From Leptospira ilyithenensis (GTDB lineage Bacteria; Spirochaetota; Leptospiria; Leptospirales; Leptospiraceae), in assembly GCF_004771005.1 (NCBI RefSeq), contig NZ_RQHV01000042.1, positions 62,001 through 126,000 of the forward strand: a stretch of DNA of 64,000 nucleotides, in the 5' to 3' direction. Positions within the stretch are counted from its first letter, which is position 1, and each line of letters opens with the position of its first letter. Both the position numbers and the translations under genes were made by a program. The notes under the pieces are model-generated. The model did not search any database and was not told where the DNA came from. It saw only the letters and a list, made by a program, of their open reading frames with translations. This document shows positions 57,443-64,000 of the stretch, in pieces.

Positions 57443-58267
57443 TTATTCTTGTTTTACCCACTGGTTAGATTTGAAATATTTACTAACTAACTTTTGCATA
57501 TTTCCGGTTCGTTTGTATTCTTTGATGAAAAAATTCAAATGATAAATGAATTCCAAATCTTTCTTCGCCACTGCCATGCTGATATGATCTTCCTGAACTA
57601 CTCCTAAAATAGGAAGATACGAAGCACGAAGCGAAGGTTCTTTTTGCAATAATGCTTGTATATAAAAAGAATCCGCAACAAAACAATTAACATTGTTTTT
57701 CTTTAACTCGTTCAATGCGGCTTCGCTGGTGAAGTAAGAATACACTTGCGCTTTGGGAAATGTTTCTTTTAAATAGTGATGGTTTGAACTATTGGACAGT
57801 ACTGAGTAGGATATACCCGCTACGTTTTGCAAATCACGCAAGGTTCGAAAGAGTTGTACGGTTACAATCTGTCCTTCCGGCTCCGGTGGCAAACTAGATC
57901 GACTAACCAAACCAGCGGGTGTGGATATCAAATAAGGATCTGTAAAATATACATCTTTGAGCCGGGCAATGGAAGAAGAAAATCCCCCCAGAGCAACCTG
58001 GGTATCTCCTTTTTCCAAAGTGCGGGCATGTTGATCAAAAGTTCGTAAAGGAATGATGCGCAGATCCGCATCCAAGAATTTAGCATATTCTTGTGCAAGT
58101 TCCACATCCAAACCGGGATAATCCGGCAATGGATTTTCAATATAGAAAGGATCGTAAAATTCACTTACGGAAACTGTAAGAAGTTTCGTTTTTTTAATTT
58201 TGTCCAAGGTAGGACTTGCCTGGGCAAAAATAGGAGAACTTAACAACAGAATGAGCGAAACTAACAT
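57443..58267 (-). CDS. Periplasmic solute-binding protein, family 3
   Basis: 274 residues from the ATG at 58267. The frame extends to a GTG at 58309, but that lies directly against the terminator-like hairpin (58310-58351), so I prefer the ATG. Signal peptide ends FAQAS. The Family-3 pattern is present: L-D-V-E-L-A near residue 54, FTDPY near 107, and a C-terminal N-F-F-I-K-E-Y helix. Such proteins bind amino acids or small acids. No permease or ATPase is adjacent. It shares a strand with the barrel gene 6 bases downstream. Confidence 0.8.
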   Translation of the reverse strand: MLVSLILLLSSPIFAQASPTLDKIKKTKLLTVSVSEFYDPFYIENPLPDYPGLDVELAQEYAKFLDADLRIIPLRTFDQHARTLEKGDTQVALGGFSSSIARLKDVYFTDPYLISTPAGLVSRSSLPPEPEGQIVTVQLFRTLRDLQNVAGISYSVLSNSSNHHYLKETFPKAQVYSYFTSEAALNELKKNNVNCFVADSFYIQALLQKEPSLRASYLPILGVVQEDHISMAVAKKDLEFIYHLNFFIKEYKRTGNMQKLVSKYFKSNQWVKQE

Positions 58268-58309
58268 TGTTTTTTCGCTCGCTACGTATTTGAAATTCGT
58301 AAAAACCAC

Positions 58310-58351
58310 TTTCCTTGATTCCCTTCTAAATTGGAAAAGGAATCAAGGAAA
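58310..58351 (-). terminator. Intrinsic terminator-like hairpin after the OmpA/PD40 gene
   Basis: A perfect 13-bp inverted repeat: TTTCCTTGATTCC (58310-58322) and GGAATCAAGGAAA (58339-58351) with a 16-base loop. Read on the minus strand it follows the stop at 58354 by 2 bases and is followed by a short T-run (GTGGTTTTT). It would also hide the AAGGAA before the GTG at 58309, arguing that the downstream gene starts at 58267. Confidence 0.65.
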
Positions 58352-58353
58352 AA

Positions 58354-59613
58354 TTAATTCTCTATCAATACAAATTCCGTTCGGCGGTTCTTGCGAGAAG
58401 ATTCTTCGTCTGATTTGTTAATCAATGGTTCAGTTGGCCCCTTTCCATCCGTTTCCAAACGTTTCACATCCACACCTTTGGAAATAAGATAATCTTTCAC
58501 TGATTTTGCCCTATCCTTGGAAAGGACCATATTATCTTCAAATGTTCCAGTGATATCCGTATGGCCGATGATTTTCATACGAACTGATTTATTTTCATGA
58601 AGATAATCAACGATTGAATCCAAAGGTGGAGTGGATTCATTTTTTAATTTTGCAGAAGCTCTTTCAAAGTAAATGTTATCCAAGGAAATCCGTTTCTTTT
58701 CCACTAACATTTCTTCAATGACGTTTTCTTTCTTTGGAATAGAGGCGGTATAAATATCAAAAGATCTGTTTTCAACCCTTCTGCAAAATACAAATGTTTT
58801 CTTAACTTGCTGATAAACGATATAGGCTTCATCCGCTTCCGAGTTGATTCCTTCTCCTAAATTTTCCAGGTCGGAAAATTTGCCGGAGTCATGTTTTATC
58901 ATATAAAGATCATATCCTCCGAAACCTCCTGCACGATTGGAGGCAAAGAATAAAATCGTTCCTTCATCGTTCCACGCAGCTGCGATCGTTGAATTGGAAT
59001 CATTGATAGGATCTGGCAAAGGAGTAGGTTTGGCCCAAGAATTTCCGTTTCGTTTGGATATAAAAATTTTTGCCTTATCTGGCTGTCCGAACGGGTAACG
59101 CGTAAATAATAAAGTATCACCTAATAGATGGGGATTTTCTTCTATCTCCTCGGTATTGATAGAAGAGGGCAGAGCTTGGGGCTTGCCCCATTCTTTTCCC
59201 TGCCACTGAGAAATATAGATATCTCTGGATATTCCTACTTTGCCCGTCGGCAATTCCACTTCCACAGCTCCATCCCGGTTGGAAGAGAGTAACAATGTTT
59301 TTCCATCCCTTGAAATAAAAGGACTTTGATCGTCAAACTCCGAGTTGAGTTCCTCCACTTCTTCAGGAAAGGACCATTGACCATCTTTCTCGAGATTACT
59401 CTTGAATATATCCGTATAACTCGTATTACTTCTTTTGGAGTAAAAATAAAGAGTTTTGGCATCGGGAGTAAGAGTAGGTGCAAACTCCTGAAAATTGGTG
59501 TTGATTTTACCTTTGATGGGTTCTACGATGATGGGAGAAGTTTCTTTGTTTTGCGAAAAGACCGAGATTCCCGCAAAACAAAGCGCAAATACCAAGAAAG
59601 TTGATTTCAACAT
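58354..59613 (-). CDS. OmpA-family protein with WD40/PD40-type repeats
   Basis: 419 residues, signal peptide ending VFSQN. Residues 40-300 contain several PD40-type repeats with the core T-P-D-x-K-T-L-Y-F, ISRDGKTLLLSSNRDG and DEGTILFFASNRAGGFGGYDLY. The C-terminal 110 residues are an OmpA peptidoglycan-binding domain: IGHTDITGTFEDNMVLSKDRAKSVKDYL and GKGPTEP, with the final basic RRTEFVL. It probably links an outer-membrane or periplasmic assembly to the cell wall. GGGAGG lies just upstream. Confidence 0.85.
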   Translation of the reverse strand: MLKSTFLVFALCFAGISVFSQNKETSPIIVEPIKGKINTNFQEFAPTLTPDAKTLYFYSKRSNTSYTDIFKSNLEKDGQWSFPEEVEELNSEFDDQSPFISRDGKTLLLSSNRDGAVEVELPTGKVGISRDIYISQWQGKEWGKPQALPSSINTEEIEENPHLLGDTLLFTRYPFGQPDKAKIFISKRNGNSWAKPTPLPDPINDSNSTIAAAWNDEGTILFFASNRAGGFGGYDLYMIKHDSGKFSDLENLGEGINSEADEAYIVYQQVKKTFVFCRRVENRSFDIYTASIPKKENVIEEMLVEKKRISLDNIYFERASAKLKNESTPPLDSIVDYLHENKSVRMKIIGHTDITGTFEDNMVLSKDRAKSVKDYLISKGVDVKRLETDGKGPTEPLINKSDEESSRKNRRTEFVLIEN

Positions 59614-59645
59614 GGAGACCTCCCTGGTATCCGCATTTTATAGAA

Positions 59646-60902
59646 TCACGGAAGGTATTTTTTCAATGCCTCCGGAATTTGGAAAGTACCATCCTCTAAT
59701 TGATAATTTTCAATCACGGCCGCAAGCGTTCTTCCAATCGCAAGCCCCGAACCGTTTAGAGTGTGGACAAGTAAGTTTTTACCTTCCTTCGATTTGTATC
59801 GAATTTTTCCCCTTCTTGCTTGATAGTCTTTGAAATTAGAAACGGAGGAAATTTCCATAAAACGGTTCAAACCGGGCATCCAAACTTCAATATCATATGT
59901 TTTTGAAGATGCACTGGAAATGTCCTTACTGCAAAGAAGCATCACTCTGTAGGGCAGATTTAGTTTTTGCAAAATAGATTCTGCATCAGAGAGCATTTTT
60001 TCGTGTTCTTCTTTGGAAGATTCCTGGCTTGTAAACTTTACCAATTCCACTTTTTGAAATTGATGAACCCGAACAAGTCCTCTTGTATCCCTTCCATAAG
60101 AACCAGCCTCTCTTCGAAAGCAAGGAGTATGAGCACAAACGGAAATGGGAAGATCCTTTTCATTTAAGATTTCATCACGGTAGTAATTGGTAAGGGGAAC
60201 TTCCGCAGTCGGAATCAAATTGAGTCCGTCTTTTTCTAAACGATAAAAATCTTCCGCAAATTTGGGAAGTTGTCCCGTTGCAGTCATTGATTCATCGTTC
60301 ACAAGCACAGGAACCCACATCTCTTCATAACCATTGAAGCCTGTATGAGTGTCTAACATCAAATTCATCAGTGCTCTTTCCATTTTAGCACCCAGACCGC
60401 GATAAGTATAAAAGCGAGCGCCGGAGAGTTTCACTCCTCTTTCAAAATCAAAAATTTTCAGCGCTTCTCCTATGTCATAATGCGCCTTAGGTGAAAATTT
60501 GAAATTTGGAATCTCTCCCCAACTACGAACTAGCACGTTGTCTTCTTCGCTTTTTCCTTCGGGAACGGATTCATCCAAGATATTGGGAAGACCTATATTC
60601 AAATCATGAAGAGATTCCTCTTGTTTGCTAAGTTCTTCTTCAATTTCTTTAATTCTATCACCTACACCTTTTACCGAATTGGAAACTTCAGTGATATCTT
60701 TCCCTTGCGCTTTTAAAATTCCTATTTCTTTTGAAACTTTGTTTCTTTCGGCGCGAAGGTTTTCAGCTTCTTGTTTTAAAGATTTTTGTTTGGTGGCAAC
60801 ATCTTTGATTTTCGTTTCGATGTCCGCGCTATAAGCTCCGCGTTTTTTCAAAGAGAAAATCAGTTCTTCCGGATCTTGTAAAATTCGATTGATATCAAGC
60901 AT
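59646..60902 (-). CDS. serS: Seryl-tRNA synthetase
   Basis: 418 residues. Charges tRNA-Ser with serine; three of its substrates are encoded at 52205, 52300 and 53343. N-terminal long coiled-coil arm (about 30-105) that binds the variable arm, motif 2 [19 protein letters not shown] near 266, and motif 3 [19 protein letters not shown] near the C-terminus. Its 5' end overlaps tatD by 8 bases, so the two are co-transcribed. Confidence 0.96.
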   Translation of the reverse strand: MLDINRILQDPEELIFSLKKRGAYSADIETKIKDVATKQKSLKQEAENLRAERNKVSKEIGILKAQGKDITEVSNSVKGVGDRIKEIEEELSKQEESLHDLNIGLPNILDESVPEGKSEEDNVLVRSWGEIPNFKFSPKAHYDIGEALKIFDFERGVKLSGARFYTYRGLGAKMERALMNLMLDTHTGFNGYEEMWVPVLVNDESMTATGQLPKFAEDFYRLEKDGLNLIPTAEVPLTNYYRDEILNEKDLPISVCAHTPCFRREAGSYGRDTRGLVRVHQFQKVELVKFTSQESSKEEHEKMLSDAESILQKLNLPYRVMLLCSKDISSASSKTYDIEVWMPGLNRFMEISSVSNFKDYQARRGKIRYKSKEGKNLLVHTLNGSGLAIGRTLAAVIENYQLEDGTFQIPEALKKYLP

Positions 60903-61701
60903 GGTAAGCCTTTCTGTTTATAAATTTTTCCGAATTGGAATATAATTGTTCCGTAACGACTGCATTGGTTTCTTCCCGCAAAGAAAACATCCTTTCTAAT
61001 ATATAAGGCATGTTAGATGAATCGTTTCTTTTTCCTCTATGAGGAGGTGGTGCGAGGAAAGGAGAATCCGTTTCGATGAGCAAAGACTGCAGAGGAAGTT
61101 TCTTTGCCGCCTCATGAATGTCAGTTGCATTTTTAAAAGCAACAATCCCTGAAAAGGAAACGTAATAACCCAGATCCACGAATTTTTTCCCGGCCTCATA
61201 ATCATAAGTAAAACAATGGATCACACCGAATGCCTTTCCTTTGTATTCGGAAAGTACTTCGTATGTCTCTTCAAAAGCATCTCTGGAATGAATGACTACA
61301 GGCAATTGATGTTTTGCGGAAAAGTCCAAAAATTTGGAAAAGATTTCTCTCTGCAATTTTTTAGTGGAAGCATCATGATATAAATCCATTCCGATTTCGC
61401 CAATCCCTGTGAATCGGGGATGATCCAATTGTTCCTCGGCAAATTTAAGAATCTGATCCGCGTTCGGAAACTCATGAGTCTCTGTAGGATGACAACCTAC
61501 TGTGTAGTGAATTCCCAAGTCCTCTGTAGAAAAATTGTCAGCAATTTCCCTAGCCTTCAATGAACTTGGTAAGTCGATTCCGATCTGTACAATTTTTTTC
61601 ACACCTGCCAATGCAGATTTTTGTAAGGATTCGGCTATATCTTGTCCTTGTTCCTGAATTATGTCTAAATGGCAATGTGTATCGATTAAAGAATAGGCCA
61701 T
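60895..61701 (-). CDS. tatD: TatD-family metal-dependent DNase
   Basis: 268 residues from the ATG at 61701; the open frame continues to 61797 but the family begins with the metal motif here. Metal sites: DTHCHLD at 7-13, GEIGMD near 98, HSRDAF near 138, HCFTYD near 161 and ETDSPFLAP near 212. These enzymes act as 3'-5' exonucleases or in DNA repair. The stop overlaps serS by 8 bases. Confidence 0.92.
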   Translation of the reverse strand: MAYSLIDTHCHLDIIQEQGQDIAESLQKSALAGVKKIVQIGIDLPSSLKAREIADNFSTEDLGIHYTVGCHPTETHEFPNADQILKFAEEQLDHPRFTGIGEIGMDLYHDASTKKLQREIFSKFLDFSAKHQLPVVIHSRDAFEETYEVLSEYKGKAFGVIHCFTYDYEAGKKFVDLGYYVSFSGIVAFKNATDIHEAAKKLPLQSLLIETDSPFLAPPPHRGKRNDSSNMPYILERMFSLREETNAVVTEQLYSNSEKFINRKAYHA

Positions 61702-61805
61702 ATAGCTCAGGTTTTGCAAATTAGATTGACTGAAAATGAAAATTCCATCGAAAGTTAAAGAAGAACGTAATGTTTTATTAAACGACGGGATAAGCAAAAG
61801 CTAAA

Positions 61806-62801
61806 GTGAATTTCAAGAGCCGCCTAAATCTAATTTTTTACCGTCTTCGGTATAAATTCCAGGAGTGGAAGTTACGCCTTTCCCAGCGTTACGAAGATTT
61901 AGACAAAAAAGGTCGGGAAAGACTGACCATTATGGTCATCCCTCACACGGATCGAAGAACGATCAATTTCATCATTTCTTACAAAGCCATCTCCGTTTTT
62001 ATCGGCATTGTAGTTATCCTACTTGTTATCAGCGCCGTGAATGTACTTTCTCATAGCGGTTCCGTTCATCAACTAACAGAACTTAATCTCACAAACAAAG
62101 ATTTTATCCGTCAGTCTTCCAAGATGAAGGAAGAAGTGGGATCTTTGCACGAAACGATCCAATACTATTATGAAAAGATTTCCAGTCTATATATCAAACT
62201 GGGCGGAGACCCGGCTCGTGTTTCCAAAGGAATGGGTGGCGCGGCAAACTTAAACCAGTTCGCATCATTGCAAGGCACTCCGCAAACAGATATCACTGAC
62301 GAATCTTTTCGCATCAAAGAGGACATTCATAATTTAAAATTGTCTTCCGAACTATCCGATGAGATCATCAAACTCATCAAAAAAAGAAAAAGCATCATTC
62401 GCAACACTCCTTCCATTTGGCCTACCAAAGGATATGTTTTGTTTCCTTTCGGAAAGTATCTTTCTCCTATCACTGGAAAAGAGGAGTTGAACAAAGGACT
62501 CGACATCGGATCTTTTCCGGGTGCGGAAGTAGTTGCTACTGCGCCTGGCCTGGTGTTTGATACAGGATTTTCTCCAGCTACCGGATATTATATCAAACTC
62601 GCACACAAATTCGGATGGAAAACGATTTACTCCAATCTTGACCGGGTCAAAGTGAAAAAAGGAGAGCGTATATCCAAGTCGGATGTGATTGGTTATGTGG
62701 GAAAAACTCCTGAAAATCCAATCTACCATTTACATTATGAAGTCCATGTCGGAACACAACCGCTCAATCCATTTTCCTTTCTCAACCAAATTCAAGAATA
62801 A
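61806..62801 (+). CDS. Degenerate M23 (LytM-like) membrane protein
   Basis: 331 residues from GTG 61806. A basic N-terminus, one membrane helix (about 57-80), a coiled-coil stretch (about 88-135), and a C-terminal LytM-like domain (about 205-325). The zinc ligand that should open the motif H-x3-D is N229 (NKGLDIG), and the catalytic middle histidine is N278 (IYSNLDR); D233 and the final HLH (308-310) remain. It is therefore probably a regulator or scaffold rather than an active protease. The bactofilin gene overlaps its stop (TAATG). Confidence 0.85.
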   Translation: MNFKSRLNLIFYRLRYKFQEWKLRLSQRYEDLDKKGRERLTIMVIPHTDRRTINFIISYKAISVFIGIVVILLVISAVNVLSHSGSVHQLTELNLTNKDFIRQSSKMKEEVGSLHETIQYYYEKISSLYIKLGGDPARVSKGMGGAANLNQFASLQGTPQTDITDESFRIKEDIHNLKLSSELSDEIIKLIKKRKSIIRNTPSIWPTKGYVLFPFGKYLSPITGKEELNKGLDIGSFPGAEVVATAPGLVFDTGFSPATGYYIKLAHKFGWKTIYSNLDRVKVKKGERISKSDVIGYVGKTPENPIYHLHYEVHVGTQPLNPFSFLNQIQE

Positions 62802-63148
62802 TGCCCTCACCTGAAATAGAAGAAGAGTTTTTAGTCAATAGCGTCATCGGAGAAGGTGCCGAGTTCAACGGTGAATTCAAATTTTCCGGTCTAATCCGTA
62901 TCGACGGAAGATTCCGTGGCGTTTTGGAAACAGACGGGAAAGTCCTTATAGGAAAAACCGGAATCGTCGATACTGATATCAGAGCCAAAGTAGTAGTTGC
63001 CGGTGGAGAAATCCGGGGCAATATCTTTGCAACAGAAAGGGTGACTCTACTTTCCAGCTGTCGATTGGAGGGAGATGTAGTAACTCCTAGGCTGATTGTG
63101 GAAGAGGGTGTGGTTTTTCACGGTAAGTGTACGATCAACCCTACGTAA
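62801..63148 (+). CDS. Bactofilin, polymer-forming cytoskeletal protein
   Basis: 115 residues. Beta-solenoid core with the bactofilin pattern G-E-F-K-F-S-G-L-I-R-I-D-G-R-F-R-G and A-K-V-V-V-A-G-G-E-I-R-G-N-I, ending in a short tail. Bactofilins form filaments that set cell shape; in Leptospira biflexa a bactofilin is known to affect helical pitch. Coupled translationally to the degenerate M23 protein, a pairing also seen in other curved or helical bacteria. Which leptospiral bactofilin this is cannot be told here. Confidence 0.93.
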   Translation: MPSPEIEEEFLVNSVIGEGAEFNGEFKFSGLIRIDGRFRGVLETDGKVLIGKTGIVDTDIRAKVVVAGGEIRGNIFATERVTLLSSCRLEGDVVTPRLIVEEGVVFHGKCTINPT

Positions 63149-63163
63149 AGTTTCGGGGGATCC

Positions 63164-63631
63164 ATGTTCGTACAGAATACAAATAACAAGCCTGTCTCAA
63201 ATTCACCGAAACGCAAACCCGGAGAAAAAGACAAACTCCAAGAAACTTCCGAATCTAAAAATCTAACTTTTTTGGAAATTCTGGAATCCATTGTCCCTTC
63301 CGACGGAGAAAACACAAAAGAATTAAACGAACTCTGGAAAGATCTTCCCGATTTGGAAAAAGCTCTCATTGGCAACCCAAACCATTCCAATCTTAAAGAT
63401 TACAAAGAACATATTAAAAACATTGCTCAATTGATTTTGAAAAAAAATCACAAAGTCATGCAAGCTCCTTCCCGAGGTCGAAACGATAATAAAGACATTC
63501 GTTACGTCAAAATTATAGATGAGAAATTGGATCTTTTGGCAAAAACCATGTTTTCCCCCAATAACTCGGCCTTTGCAATTTTAAAACAATTAGATGAAAT
63601 CAGAGGTCTATTGATTGATCTAAAAGGATAA
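63164..63631 (+). CDS. YaaR-family (DUF327) protein
   Basis: 155 residues, ATG preceded by GGGGGATC. The first 30 residues are charged and unstructured; the remainder is helical and matches YaaR: FLEILESIVPS, a helix-rich middle, and KIIDEKLDLLAKTM near 125. Function is not established. It lies 15 bases after the bactofilin and 4 before the ABC exporter gene. Confidence 0.75.
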   Translation: MFVQNTNNKPVSNSPKRKPGEKDKLQETSESKNLTFLEILESIVPSDGENTKELNELWKDLPDLEKALIGNPNHSNLKDYKEHIKNIAQLILKKNHKVMQAPSRGRNDNKDIRYVKIIDEKLDLLAKTMFSPNNSAFAILKQLDEIRGLLIDLKG

Positions 63632-63635
63632 TTTT

Positions 63636-64000
63636 TTGAAAGATTCAAACCGCCCCATCAGCAAGAACCTAAAGGTTCTGAGCAAAACCATGGCTTACAT
63701 AAAGCCCTACCGATTGCAAATTTCCCTTTCCTCTTTTGCCTTACTCTTCACCGCTGCTATCACTCTTTCCTTAGGTCAGGGATTGAAACATCTGGTAGAT
63801 GCAGGCTTTACAGCAAGATCAAAAGAAGAGCTTACATACTCCCTATTCATATTGATCTTCATTGGTTTTTTGTTAGCTGGGGGAACTTATATGAGACACT
63901 ATCTGGTCTCATGGATCGGGGAAAGAGTTTCTTCCGATATCCGAACGGATGTGTTTCGTCATGTTGTGGATCTGCATCCTCATTTTTTTGAAACCAATTC
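63636..64000 (+). CDS. ABC exporter (MsbA-like), 5' part (runs off window)
   Basis: Begins with TTG at 63636 behind AAAGGATAA and runs past the end of the window. The 121 visible residues hold a basic N-terminus, two membrane helices (about 30-52 and 70-92), and the start of the ABC transporter membrane domain: GERVSSDIRTDVFRHVV, then LHPHFFE, the usual coupling region. The ATP-binding part lies outside. MsbA-type exporters flip lipid A; this assignment is tentative. Confidence 0.75.
   Translation, partial: MKDSNRPISKNLKVLSKTMAYIKPYRLQISLSSFALLFTAAITLSLGQGLKHLVDAGFTARSKEELTYSLFILIFIGFLLAGGTYMRHYLVSWIGERVSSDIRTDVFRHVVDLHPHFFETN

Overview
The window reads as a chromosomal segment of a spirochaete of the genus Leptospira or a close relative. 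This rests on a DUF1564 protein (a family I know only from Leptospira) next to fliG, a plastid-type ferredoxin-NADP reductase, many short lipoproteins including four TRL-like paralogues, a bactofilin beside a degenerate M23 protein, an AT-rich background, frequent TTG starts and genes overlapping by 1-4 bases. I see no insertion sequence, prophage, CRISPR array or rRNA operon. Species cannot be fixed from the sequence alone.

Layout. 1-2897 (-): 5' part of nuoG, a response regulator and aroC. 2974-5702 (+): TonB-like protein, NusG-like antiterminator, KdsD-type isomerase and aroD. 5656-9474 (-): TPR protein, then a GMC oxidoreductase with a small exported partner. 9386-14195 (+): tandem amidase-like lipoprotein, M1 aminopeptidase lipoprotein and two TRL-like lipoproteins. 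14182-16385 (-): GDPD lipoprotein and fliG. 16487-18680 (+): DUF1564, then a TetR regulator with a metallo-beta-lactamase-fold enzyme behind an operator-promoter that may give a leaderless mRNA. 18851-22533 (-): small lipoprotein, and a membrane protein / NarL regulator / 7TMR-DISM kinase operon. 22532-27064: membrane protein (+), M23 endopeptidase (-) and a PAS-GGDEF-EAL enzyme (-). 27308-29466: HEARH protein (+), then (-) a DUF4105-type barrel without its catalytic domain, DUF3015 and a small ORF. 29657-36080: FNR and PC4-like protein (+), VWA-STAS fusion (-), queE and a SNF2 helicase (+). 36120-40475 (+): symporter followed by a packed envelope cluster (SGNH hydrolase, barrel, TRL, coiled coil, TRL, Ig-like lipoprotein).

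40533-51000: hppA (-), TPR protein (+), acs and folE (-), a glycosyltransferase (+), a DoxX remnant (-), and a (+) operon of bfd, WbuC cupin, esterase, alpha/beta hydrolase and DUF2892 behind a Fur-like box. 50992-52134 (-): rRNA m5U methyltransferase. 52205-55887 (+): a mixed tRNA-mRNA array: tRNA-Ser(UGA), tRNA-Ser(GCU), a membrane protein, tRNA-Arg(ACG), tadA, tRNA-Ser(GGA), dnaX, ybaB, recR. Here tadA starts in or just after the tRNA its product modifies, and recR appears to start with CTG. 55898-61701 (-): beta-barrel, solute-binding protein, OmpA/PD40 protein, serS, tatD. 61806-end (+): degenerate M23 protein, bactofilin, YaaR-family protein and the start of an ABC exporter.

Most content is housekeeping and envelope biology. 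The features most worth a second look are the tRNA-Arg(ACG)/tadA array, the TRL lipoprotein clusters, the VWA-STAS fusion, the barrel-only DUF4105 homologue beside DUF3015, the leaderless TetR promoter and the degenerate M23/bactofilin pair.
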